Below are positions 14,210 to 24,976 of a DNA stretch of 64,000 nucleotides, piece after piece. The translations under genes were made by a program, and so were the position numbers. Below the pieces are notes generated by a model. That model did not search any database. It saw nothing but the letters and a program-made list of their open reading frames with translations, and was not told where the DNA came from. Origin of the DNA: Poronia punctata. Its lineage: Eukaryota; Ascomycota; Sordariomycetes; Xylariales; Xylariaceae. The number at the start of each line of letters is the position of its first letter. Position 1 is the first letter of the stretch. The stretch is from NCBI GenBank assembly GCA_022579005.1, contig MU401570.1, positions 37,537-101,536 of the forward strand, read 5' to 3'.

Positions 14210-14310
14210 AGTAGAGGCCCTAAACGCCAACTTGTCCATGTGATATAAACTCCCCTAAGCTCCTTAAGACTTGGACGGACATAGCATTGTCATCATCTCT
14301 GATCCTGTAC

Positions 14311-17024
14311 TTAGCCTTGACTTTTACTCTTCATGTCTTGCGCCGCGGCTAGCACCAGATCCGTCAACTTGGAACCCGTCTGACTAGCTACTCCCACGGC
14401 TTTATGGGCACCATCATGAATTAGGCTGGGCGCTGCACCGCGCCCTGTTCCTTCGTCCGACTGACTGCCAGTTGACGAAAGCCTCCCAGAGAGGGCCGAT
14501 GATCCGCGCGAAATGGCGCTTGCCGCCAGGGACTTCCCCGCTTCTACTATCATATAATCATCCCCGACGTACTTTTCCTTCTCGCCGACTAGTTTCGTCA
14601 TGTACGTCCTAGCCCGGCTCTTCACCTTGTCGGAGCGAATCCGTTGAATCTCCGTCTCGAAGGCGCGGTCGTACACATTAAAGTCAATGCCCGTTGGAGA
14701 TTCCGATACCGTTGCAGTCGCGGGCTCCGATATAGAGAACCCGTCGCGGCCCCCCACCCCGATCCCCAGTATGATTGGTCCCTTATCTGCTGGCACGGGT
14801 GTTTGCGTGCCGCTATCGCCGCTCTCTGCTGGTTCCGCCAGGGGCTCGGAGCCTGCCAGGGATGGACCCGAGCGTAAGTAAGCTTTGCGTTGCTCTACGA
14901 GGTCGGCGGCTTCTTCGGCAACGGACCGCTGCCGTTCTGGCTCGGTCGTCTGTGACGATTGGCCAGGTTGTATTTGCTTCGGAGTTTGCGGCGTAGCAGG
15001 CCATAATTCTGACTTGGCCTTCTTCGCTAGTGGTTTCGGCACGTACTCAATTTTGGGTGTTGAAACCCGGCTCTTCGAAATAAGATGCTTGAACCGTTGG
15101 ATTGCTCTTATCTGTCATGTTGTCAGCTTGGTAGGTTACGCGAGAGGCCTAACAATGGGACACTTACAACATGTACGAGATGACCCATTCTCCTAGTGAA
15201 GGCATGATTCATCTCGAGCTCGTTAGGTTCTTCCACCGGGTTGGAGCAATTCTCCTGCTCGGAAAGCAGCGGGTCGGTCCCGTTCTTCGTCACCCATGGA
15301 TGATTCTACGGCTAATTAGTAATCCCTACACAGGGGAGCGCGGCAGTCGAGATGGGGGAAGAGAGAAGGAAGGGTGCGTACTCGAATCTCGGGCAACGTT
15401 ATTCTCGTTGTGCTGTTTTTGTCTAGAATGCGGGTCATCAGGTCGAAAAAGTCGGGGTCTTCACCATCTGGGAGGACTAATGGCTTCTCGCGGATGGCCT
15501 CATACACGCCCATGATACTATCTCCGTTGAAGGGCAACTTTCCGTACTTGAGGCAATAAAGCGTCACGCCCATAGACCATATATCAGCCGCCCTGCCCGA
15601 TATTTCTCCATGCTTGGCCTGGCAGAGCTCTGGAGGTATGAAGGCCGGCGAACCTGCAGACTTGTTCGTCACCATCTCATCCTGCCTCTGGAACATTTCC
15701 GACACGCCAAAATCGACAATCTTGAGTACGTCATCTTCCGTCATGAGGAGATTATCGGGTTTTATATCACGGTGGATAATTCCCTGTGCATGTACTGTGG
15801 ATATTCGGTAAGCAGTTGATGCATGCAAACGCGGCCGGACCGAGCAAGGGCCACCAAGTGGACTCACAATATTCGATGCCAAGAATCAGATCACGAAACT
15901 CGAGCCGACAGGTTTCACTATCATGAGGTTCGGCCTCCTTATCCAAACCAATCTTCATGACAACGCCCTTTTTGCACATTTCTAGGACCATGTACATGGA
16001 GTCATCGTCAGGGTCGTCGAGTACTTCAATCAAGGCTACGAGATTGGGATGATTAAGCTTCTTCATGATGGCAATCTCGGCGCGGATGAAATGTAAGGCG
16101 TCTCTGGCCTCGGCATTCTCCTGGCGACTGAACTGTCGTTTGTGGAAGTAGTTCAGGCCTGTTCCCGGTGCCGACGGGTGTGGCCTCCCTGGTCCAGGAC
16201 GCCTAAGGATGTGTGATTGTGCCCGTTTCCGTAAGCGGGCCTTGGAGAACTTTTTGACAGCCTGTAGGGAGAGTAAGTGAGTGATGAGCAGCGTCACGCG
16301 AGGGCAGAATCGAGAAAGCTGGTCAAAGAGATGAGTCAACGACGACATGCTTACATATTCGTTGCCAAACTGGTCCACAGCTAGATAGACAGAGGCATAT
16401 GAGCCACTGCCAATCTCTTCTTTCAGGATGTACTGGTTGATAACTTCAAGTTGTTCACCATCGACTTCGTCGTTTATGTACTTGGCATTGAGAGTCTCCT
16501 ATTATGGTAGGGTGAGCCAACCCCTCGAGTCAGTCATGGTTTTATTTTCTTTTGTCTTCATGTGTACTTGGGAAAGAGTAAGGCGGGTATTGGTAATGGT
16601 CCATTCCTTCCTTACCTTGATCTCGCGATGCTGGGATGGTGTCCGTTTGTGATGTCTCAACGGACTCGGGAAAGGGCTAGGTGCCGATCTAATAGGGAGC
16701 ATAAGTACATCTTTGGGGTTTCTGGTGCCAGGTGCGGTTGCTGTCTTTGCCAACTAACAATTCCTATGGCAAGTGATGGTATGTGGTAGGGACCATATCC
16801 CTACCAGGAGGGAGAGAAGAAAGATAAGAGGATGAGCTTGCTTACAAGTGACTGCCGAGCGTCGGCCGACTTGTGGGGTCGCAAGGGGTTTCAATGGGGG
16901 CCGAGGGTTGCGACGGCGACACAGATGTAGACGGTAGTACGGGTAAACTCTGCGAGTGTGTACTCGTATGCACCGTATCGTGGACTTGGTTTGGTGTTGA
17001 CGGTCGCATGTTTGCAGTGGCCAT
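14311..17024 (-). CDS. Calcium/calmodulin-dependent protein kinase kinase-like (CaMKK) kinase
   Basis: Seven exons reconstruct to about 724 residues: 17024-16846, 16721-16616, 16498-16355, 16261-15868, 15794-15382, 15305-15168, 15111-14311. All joins keep phase and have GT...AG ends. The kinase domain starts with IGSGSYASVYLAV (near 124) and AVKKF (near 144). It continues through an Arg/Pro-rich insert between the ATP lysine and helix C, RRPGPGRPHPSAPG, which is the hallmark of CaMKKs. Then come HRDIKPDN near 282, DFG near 302, GSPAFIPPE, and HPWV at the end of the domain. The C-terminal 250 residues are disordered and rich in Ser, Pro and Thr. The family (fission yeast Ssp1, Aspergillus CmkC) phosphorylates the activation loop of CaMK and SNF1/AMPK kinases. 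The placement of the first acceptor (at 16722) is the least certain join. Confidence 0.88.
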
Positions 17025-18424
17025 TTCTGCGCTACTTTGGCATGTGTTGCCGATCTGTGGAGAGCAGCCGGCCAGGCCAAGATATCCGAATCTTCACAAG
17101 CCCGTAAGCTGTCCTGTGATGCCGCAGTATATAATTATATTGATGTAACTGTATGTATAGATACTAAATCAAGCAATTTGTAAGCCGTCAGGGGATTCTA
17201 TCATCGCAGTGTAATAAGAAATAGAAAGAAAAAAAATCCAATTTTTAAGTTTTACTCACTGGCAAGGTCGACCGATAAGGATGATGGTAGGTAGCAAAAT
17301 CGAGGGGCATTCAACTTTGCATTAAGCGAAATGGAGGGGGAGGGGACAGGGACAGGAACAGGGACAGACGAAGCTAGCACGTCAGGCAAGAGGTAGGTAT
17401 GTAACTACTTGTAGGTAAGTAGGTAGTCTTAGGTTAATTGATTAGGTGAATGTCGTATGTTATATATACGTGTGTATAGGAGGGGAAAGGTTGGAATGTG
17501 AGCTTTCTCTCGCCTTCTCTCCTTCCCTGGCCAATAGATGATTTGTAGGGATTTAGCAAATCGTGCGACAGGGTCAAACACATGTACTCGACGACTCCAT
17601 GTACTCGTACGTGTAAAATATACAGATTTATTTACAATGGAAAGAGAGGAGATGATAACCAAGTTCAGCCCAACAGGAGCTACCTAGTCTAGGCATTGTA
17701 TGATCAGGCAAATCAGATGTGCTCTAATATAAAGCCGTGACCCTTGTGTCCACATGAAGAAAAGACCCCCAGATCGGGGTTGGGGGGCTCCTCTTTAGGG
17801 CTGGAGGAATCAAGAGCTGGGGCAGACGACAGGGCACTGAAATGTCACCAACAAGGCATATTCATTAGTAATAAGTACCTACCTACACTGTGCTGTGCGG
17901 ATAATACCTACCTTACCTACAGAGAGGCTTAAAAAACGAGCCGTGATCCGCTTTTGGTGAGCATTGGCAGGCAGGGGCAGCGTGGCATCTCTAGACTTGC
18001 TCAGGACTATCTACCTAAAACACAAACATCCCTCAAAATTGACCAAATCAGATATATACAGATACATCTAACTTCATATAAGTAAGACTGTAATGCAGAC
18101 GTCTAATGTAAAGCAAAGCGGCGAAAGCAAAGGATGATGCCAAAACATGCATGTATACCATGCGGCCAGGGCACGAACCGACTTTGAGACGGTACTAAGG
18201 GAAAGTCTACCTCCAACTAGCTAAAGCTGGGTACGATGCGGGTCGGTACCTCCGATCCGTAACAAATCCAAGGAGGCGGACCCTGTAGGCTGTACCTCAG
18301 TGCATGTTCCTTTCAACATCACAAAACATCTTGTCGCAGCGAAAACAGTTGAAACTCCCAACTAAAACCACGGGCATGTGAGATCTATCTCTAGCTTCAG
18401 ACTAGAGAAGCCAGTGCCGGCGTC
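17025..18424. other. Divergent intergenic region, CaMKK / BET5
   Basis: Shared upstream region of two divergent genes. It contains a short GGGACA-type minisatellite near 17340-17370, TAGGTA/TACCTA runs near 17390-17430 and 17870-17920, and repeated TACTCGTA-like motifs near 17580-17610. No coding region supported. Confidence 0.5.
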
Positions 18425-19171
18425 ATGCCCGTCCAGGTTTATTCTTTGTACATCTTCGATCGCCATAGTAAGTTTACTCGCCTTGCAAAGCTCCAGTTGT
18501 CTGTCAGCCCACGTACTCTGCCTATGGCTATGCGAATGAATGAAATGAATCTCTTCGCAGAAACGAAACACACACAAACCCCCCCCCAAAAATGCCCCCA
18601 GGCCTCCAATCCGACTAACAGTCCCCTTTAGCCGAGTGCATCTACTCGAAAAAATGGTTCCAAACACCTGTCCCCGAACGAGCACAACCACCGAAACCCA
18701 CCGCCGATGACGGGAATAACAACAAGCCCTCCAAACCCCGTCGAAACAAGGGCGCCGACGACGCGAAACTGATATTCGGAACCGTCTTCAGCTTGCGGAA
18801 CATGGTGCGCAAGCTCGGCGGCGAAGACGACGCCTTCATCTCGTACCGCACCGCCCATTATAAGCTGCATTACTACGAGACGCCCACGAACCTGCGCTTC
18901 GCCATGTTGACCGAGCCCGGGGCGCTCAGTATGCGGAATGTGCTCCATCAGATTTATATCAACCTTTGGGTTGAATATGGTGAGATATATTTATTATTGT
19001 TACTCCTCTTCTCCCCCCTCCCCCCCCTTTAAATCGCAACAAGCTGACGATTCTTTTCTTCTGTTAGTGGTCAAGAATCCGTTATCGCCTGTAGAGCACA
19101 AAGGCGGCGAGGGCGTACGTAACGAGATGTTCGAGCTAGGACTGGACAAGTTCGTTCGTGGCTTGATGTGA
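18425..19171 (+). CDS. BET5: TRAPP complex subunit BET5 (TRAPPC1)
   Basis: Three exons, 18425-18467, 18632-18979 and 19068-19171, encode about 164 residues. The first exon gives VYSLYIFDRH and joins to TECIYSKKW, the conserved opening of the Bet5 longin fold. Later come LIFGTVFSLRNMVRKL, FISYRTAHYKLHYYETPTNL and a C-terminal FELGLDKFVRGL, all typical of Bet5/TRAPPC1. Bet5 is a core subunit of the TRAPP complexes, which act as exchange factors for the Ypt1/Rab1 GTPase in ER-to-Golgi and autophagy traffic. A Pro/Lys/Asn-rich insertion of about 30 residues lies between the first strand pair and the core, as in other filamentous fungi. The gene runs tail to tail with PEX3. Confidence 0.93.
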
Positions 19172-20005
19172 GAGAATTGCAAAAGGTCTTGTGGTTATCT
19201 ACGATCATGTTCTATCCGAGGATGGAAGAACGAGTCTATTCTATCTAAAGTTGGCACTTCGTTGAAAGAAGGGCACAACGAAACGTACTGCCGACCAGGA
19301 AGAAACTCCCGCGGCATTGCGATGGCAGCCTGTAGGACATTTGCTCCGGCTCAGTCGCACCCCACACTGTCAGAGCCTCGTGCTGCCAAAATGGCATTAC
19401 CTAGCAGGATGGCATATTCCCTGCATCGGATATCCATCTGAAGTGGTCAATGTGCCCTTTATATTGTATCTATCGCCGCGAAAGGGTCGTTACAGACTAG
19501 GCATACGGTTATGATGCCTAGACGAGAGCTTTGGAACTTGGCATGATAAAATAATTACTTATACCCCATCTAGGGGTTAGGTGCTCTTAAACAGGCGCTC
19601 TTAATGCTTGTGCTAGTATAATATACATAATGGCGAACACATGTTTGTTGTCATACTATTGGCCGGTCCTCTGTTGCAGTCCAGCTACCCATCCGCTTCC
19701 TCAGCAACTTCGTGCATCGCCTCCGCATATGTTTTTACAGCCGTGATACAGGGTAGACATAGGGTAGATGCGAGAATCTAGATCCATCTCACAATCTTGC
19801 CCGGCCTTTACCTATTCGCCTTTGTCCCGTAACACACAAAACCTCGATTATAGCGACTAATGTACTCTTCTTCGTATACCCAAGAGATACTCCAAGGAAG
19901 GTATGCAGGGTTCAGGGGATGTCCCCAAATGCTGGGTGTGAGAACACGAATGAGCCTGAGCAGTTTGGCCCGGCGCCTGAGATCTAAACTGGACTAATTT
20001 ATCCA
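19172..20005. other. Convergent intergenic region, BET5 / PEX3
   Basis: Downstream region of both flanking genes; it should hold both 3' untranslated regions. No coding region, RNA gene or repeat seen. Confidence 0.5.
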
Positions 20006-21802
20006 TCATGATTGTGGTTGGGATTCTCCTAAAGCTTTCTCCCAGGCACTCTCAAACGAGCTCTGCGAAGGATCGACAATCACAACGCTTTCATCTGCTG
20101 TCGCCTGGGACGGTTTTGGCCCAGTGCCGGGATGCTGCCCAAGTGTCGCCACATCATCCGCTTTCGCAGTAGCAGCAGCAGCAGCAGTAGCGGCGGCATT
20201 ATTAAGGTCGGTGGCGGCGGCGACAAGGGACTCGTCTTGGTGGATCTCGTTCTCCCAGTTACTGGAGTACACGACAGCAGCAAAAGCCTCTAGGTCCCTG
20301 ACCTGTTCCATTTCCTGCAGGTACTCGTTTGGCATGCCGTTGCCGATGGCGTGGGCTTGCCGTGTCAGTACGGATAAGATCTTTGGGAGGAGCACGGCGC
20401 GACTCGTTGGGTTGGCCGACTCTTGGTTGGGAGATTCAGGAATGGCGGACGAAGATGGTATGTCGAGAGCGAATGGGCCGGCCAGCAGCTTCTTGTTCAA
20501 CAGCACAGAGAATCCGGAGTCAAGCAAAAGGCCCAACACATGGCAGAAAGCTGGAGATTCGATGAGGTCCGATGTCTCGTCGAGGAGGCGCCGGAGCGAC
20601 GGGGTTATAGTCGACGTCTGAAAGCCGACAGTCGGGCTGCCGCCTTGTTGTGTGCCAGCCGCGGCATTATCACCCAACACCCCGGACTCCTTAAGCACGA
20701 AGTCTTCCAAGGGTGTGGGGGGTAGAAGTAAGGACAGCCACTGAGCACCCGGCCTGTCGGGGTTTTGATTGCCCTCCACCTTTTTGCGCACCTCAAGCGC
20801 GAGCTGCGAGAAAGTGTCGAAGCTCAGGAGGTCACGTGGAATTAGATGACCGAACACCTCGCGTACAGCAGTTTCGACTCTTTCCATGACGTCCGTCCAG
20901 CCCCGGTTCAATAACCACCAGCTAAAGGTAAGGTACTTCCGATTGGTCTCGAAATCGCTGCCGTACGCCTGCTCCGGGTTGTCGTCATCATTATTCTCTA
21001 GGCTTATTGTGGTTTGCGGCGCACCTGTCGCCAAGGAGATCACGCTGGACAGATAACTTCTCCGGCCTAGCAGGTTCAACTGGATCCGGGTAAGCATAGT
21101 TAGAAGCGCTAATGTGTAGATAAGAGTGAAAGCGCGCGTGATCGCTGGGTTAATTAATGGTTAGCTAGGCATGTGCTTGACTTCGGGGTTGATGCGCTCA
21201 GTGTGCTTACAGCTAATAGTCAAGTCATCCCAAAGTTGCCTCTTAGTTTTCCGTGGCTTTTGTGGTATCTGTGTGGACGGGTCTTGTGTGCTGTCGCCCC
21301 CAATTGACGCAGGCGGCACAGCGATCTGGCTGGCATGAACGCCGCTCTCGCTCTGTATGCTCACTGTACTCTTGCCCTCTTCCTCTGTCAGGGTGGTATC
21401 TGCGATGCTCGGAGGCGCGCCTGATGATTCGCTACTGCGCAGACCCCTCGCTGTGCTCTTCATCTGCTGAATCTCTAATGTTATATTTTCGGTATTCATC
21501 GTTTCCAGGATATTCGTAGTCGCCGTAGGAAGCAAGGCTAGGACGGTAAATGTGCAATCTTCCTGGTTCTGTTCGAATCGGCGACGCAGACTGATATGGC
21601 AATTAGCTTCCCAAGCTAGTTATACAAGCGTGGCCATAACTTACTTCTCTTTCGCGATGCGCTCGCTGCTCATGCGCTCGCGGGCATCGTTGATCTTGGT
21701 TAAAACGTACTGAGTAGCCAGGTAGCCGGCACCGACGATGCCAGCACCAATGGCTATTGGAGTACGGTTGCGCCGTAGCCATCGCCGCGACGCTGATAAC
21801 AT
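20006..21802 (-). CDS. PEX3: Peroxin PEX3, peroxisome biogenesis factor 3
   Basis: Three exons, 21802-21645, 21590-21211 and 21144-20006, give about 558 residues, the usual fungal Pex3 length. The N-terminus has the basic start LSASRRWLRRNRTPIAIG followed by a Gly/Ala-rich membrane segment, the peroxisomal membrane targeting region. Then LRRRFEQNQEDCTFTVLALL and later YTLALLTMLTRIQLNLLGRR, both conserved across the family. Pex3 sits in the ER and peroxisomal membrane, recruits the receptor Pex19 with its membrane-protein cargo, and also anchors inheritance and pexophagy factors. An Ala-rich run from a GCN-type repeat lies near the C-terminus. It is divergent from ATG101 with about 980 bases between starts. 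Confidence 0.95.
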
Positions 21803-22781
21803 CTTGATAGACGAAGTGGAAATGAAGAGGTCGATAAAGGAATGGCAAACAGCACAAGGCGTTTGCGGACACCCTTAAGCACTATGAACTGAATTCGGAT
21901 GGAAGCTTGGCACAAGCTCGGGCTTGGGCTCGGGCTCGGGCTCTTGCAGCATGCAGCTACCAGAACGAAAACCTAGCGAAAACCAAATAGGAACAAATGT
22001 AAAATGCTATGTCGCTATTAAATAGAGACTGACCCCTGTTGCATGATATATAACGGGTTCTAACGTCCTTGGAGCAAGCCAATTTGTGACGGCGATAATG
22101 ATGAGTGGTGTCTCTGTCGGCTGCACTGGGTCTAGGCGTGTGTGCCTCGGCAAGTGTATAATACGCGATTCAAGTTTGGGAAGGCTGCCAATTTACACCT
22201 TAACCTATGATTACGATGTTATGTAAGGAATTGATCGACGCACTTATAGATAGTGCCTAACGCAATACCTAGTACGAATAGGTACTTACTTGTACAGGCG
22301 AGCAGGAAATCTGTCTTGTCAGTGGTGAGAAAGCTACGAGTACCTGCAAGTGCAGAATGTACCGACCCAGATTCCAATCCAATCATGGACGCCAACTGTA
22401 CCGTGTACGAGTAGATTCCCATCCCATGAAAGCCGAATCTGGGAAAGCACAAGCCACATATATGTGGCTTGTATGACGCATGCGTCTTAAAGAGGGGCCG
22501 CCATCCTACGGACCTACCTAACCTACTGTAGGTAGTCTATGTAACAATTTGCTTTCCCCGGATGACCCCGCCATTTCCTGGCACATTCAAGCAACGTATG
22601 CAAAACTTACCTACATATGTATGTATGTAACTCGCCAAGGCCAGGGCCGAAGCTGGAGCTGTCCTGACAGCCTCTTTAACGAACCCAGCGGGCCTCACAG
22701 ATGCTAAAGAACCCAAAATCCCCCGAACCGTAGCTCTTTCCCTCTCTGAAATCAACACAAAAAGAGACAGAACCAAGAACA
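21803..22781. other. Divergent intergenic region, PEX3 / ATG101
   Basis: Shared upstream region. It holds a short GGCTCG array near 21918-21950, about 115 bases upstream of the PEX3 start, and TAGGTA-like runs near 22510-22540. No coding region supported. Confidence 0.5.
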
Positions 22782-23881
22782 ATGGAGCAACAGCGACCAC
22801 AGGAATTCATACTAGAAGCATTCGCCGACCCGACCTCCGTACGGGATGTTGTTCGAGGTAAAAGACGCGCATTTCCTTTCTTACCTTTCCGCCTTCGTGT
22901 CCTCGACTACATGCCCCGCATTCCGTCATCATATCGTGCCACTTGTTGAAGATCGCAAGCCGTGTGTGTGTGTGTGTCAACGTCAAAAAGGAGATCCTAC
23001 CAACAATCACCCATCTATCTACAACTAAACTGGCCAAACACACTTTTTCCCCGACTCGAGTTTACTGACTGAAACACGGTGACGAAATATAGGAATTTTA
23101 CACACCATCTTCTTCCACCGATTCTTCCCATCCTTGGCGGCGCGTTCGCGCGAGGTCCTCGACATCACCCTCCCATTCGTCGACGATGCCGAGCTCGACA
23201 CGATGATCGAAAAGCGCGCCGCGGAGCTGGCCCGCGACCTAGACGCCGAGCGGACACATTCGCATAATCACTCGGGCCCCAGCGCCCCTCTCCATCATCA
23301 TCTCTCACAGCAACGCGGCGGCACCGCCGTAACCGCCGTCACCGGCAGCAATAACGGACGCGGCAACATCTCGGTCCAGTTCTTCGAGAGGAAGCGTCGC
23401 AAGACGTGGTATTTGCGCGCCGCCTACGGGGGCGGCGACGAGGAGGTGTGCTGGGAAAGCTGGACCGTAAAGGTCACCGTTGCCGAGCCCAGGACAGAGA
23501 CTGGTAAGCGCATTCTTCATCGCATATGTCCCCCCGCCTTATCTTTTTTTTTTCTTTCGTTTCTACCCAGGCGACGTCCCTACCCTATTCTAGTCGTGTC
23601 GAAAGAACAGAAAGAAAAAAAAGAAGAAAAACCACAGCCCTACCTGCTACCTACAAGTATCCAAGTACTAACGAATTATACCCGTCCTTCTAGAAAGAGC
23701 AAAGGTTCGTAAAGCCATGGAACAAACCCTCCTGACGACAGCAATGAAAATCGTTACATGTGTGAATTCGCACAAAGACCACATACCACCCATCACCACG
23801 AGCGATACGAACCCCTTCCCGTACCAGATCAACGTCAACCAGAAGGATGCCGGCTGGGCCTCGCGCATGGGCATCTACTAG
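22782..23881 (+). CDS. ATG101: Autophagy-related protein 101 (HORMA-domain subunit of the Atg1 complex)
   Basis: Three exons, 22782-22857, 23093-23503 and 23694-23881, encode about 224 residues. The first exon (MEQQRPQEFILEAFADPTS, then VRDVVRG) continues into ILHTIFFHRFFPS. The centre carries ISVQFFERKRRKTWYLRA and then ESWTVKV, the conserved tryptophan strand of Atg101. The last exon has ERAKVRKAME, VNSHKDHIPPIT and NPFPYQI, as in fungal orthologues. Atg101 is a HORMA-fold partner of Atg13 in the Atg1/ULK initiation complex; yeasts such as Saccharomyces lack it, filamentous fungi keep it. A His/Gln/Gly-rich loop of about 35 residues interrupts the fold in the middle exon. It is convergent with the forkhead gene. 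Confidence 0.92.
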
Positions 23882-24976
23882 GGGAAGATTCTACCATGAT
23901 ATGACGAGATACCCCAAAGTTGCAACATGACTGAAATTTTTATGTGGCTTCGCTCTACAAACAACAAACAATCTCTTTGCTTGTGCCCGAGCATGGGGAG
24001 CCGAAGATGATATCCTGTAAATATGCATTCCTTGTTGATCCCACCGAGTTTTTATTTTCTCGGTTTGGCGTTTCATGGCGTTTCTATATAAAGAGGCATG
24101 GATAGACGAGGATGTATTCACGAACACGTTACGATAGAATGCTCAGGGCTCAGCTCAGGGGCTCGATACTTTATAACTTTATAATGTCCAGATACCCTAT
24201 TACCAGCCCTCCAATGTCCCGATATGCGTTATATTTGCACGAGAACCACAGGGCAAATGAATAGTACTGCAGAAAACATCACTGAGTCATCTGATAAGGT
24301 GCCAAATTATCATAAAAACAGGCTAGGTTTATTTTGCGATTCCTAGCAATCACTGTGATGACAGTAACTAAATGAAGACGCTGTCCCCTGTCCTGCCTGT
24401 CCTGTCCAGTTTAAACGCCGAAACAAAGAAATTGCCAACAAGCGCTCCTCGTGTCGTCAAACAAACCCATTTAGGCCTTCTTGTATCGCATAAGCTTTCC
24501 GTCCGTATGCTGCATCCTGTACGCAAAAACTCCTTTCCTGCACGAGCGCAAAACCCTACATGATATAAACTGATCGCCCCCAGGCCACAGAAATCCCAAC
24601 TGCGACTGCAACTATCCACAAACGCCTATTCTGTACTCGTTCTCGAGTCCCAGTATCACCATAGGCATCGCGGCCTCCAGTATACCCACAAAACAAATTC
24701 CGAGCCTTAAAACGACCCCCAAATAACATTACTCAACATGCCAAGGTCCCGAGGCTCCGGGTGCCAGACGAAACAATGCTCTAAAAAGCATGACTGCATT
24801 ACAAAATTACAAAAGCAATAAATCAAGCCGTAGAATACCACAAAAATGTGATCTAGGGCGCGGAGCGTAGGAAAGACACCCGGAAGAAGACATGCCGGTG
24901 CGCGGTGTCGTAAGTTCGTAAACATCGTCAGGTCGTGACAGCGTCTCTACTTCGACCGTAGAGTAGATCGCCCACA
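23882..24976. other. Convergent intergenic region, ATG101 / forkhead gene
   Basis: Downstream regions of two convergent genes. Nothing coding or repetitive is supported. Confidence 0.5.

Larger units (their letters stand above)
3848..14310. other. Long gene-poor interval (about 10.5 kb)
   Basis: I find no convincing gene here. The interval includes the upstream region of the kinase gene at its left end and the downstream region of the CaMKK gene at its right end. Several open frames of 60-130 codons exist, the longest at about 10073-10441 on the minus strand, but none shows a domain, signal peptide or splice-linked continuation, and several overlap open frames on the other strand. Sequence is of mixed composition with scattered TAGGTA/TACCTA runs. 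From about 12.8 kb onward it becomes dense in simple repeats. Confidence 0.5.

Noticed and set aside
23134..23712. 192-codon plus-strand gene independent of ATG101
   Set aside because: It is the second ATG101 exon read into the following intron. The reading after 23503 loses similarity, and the 23503-23694 splice restores the conserved end.
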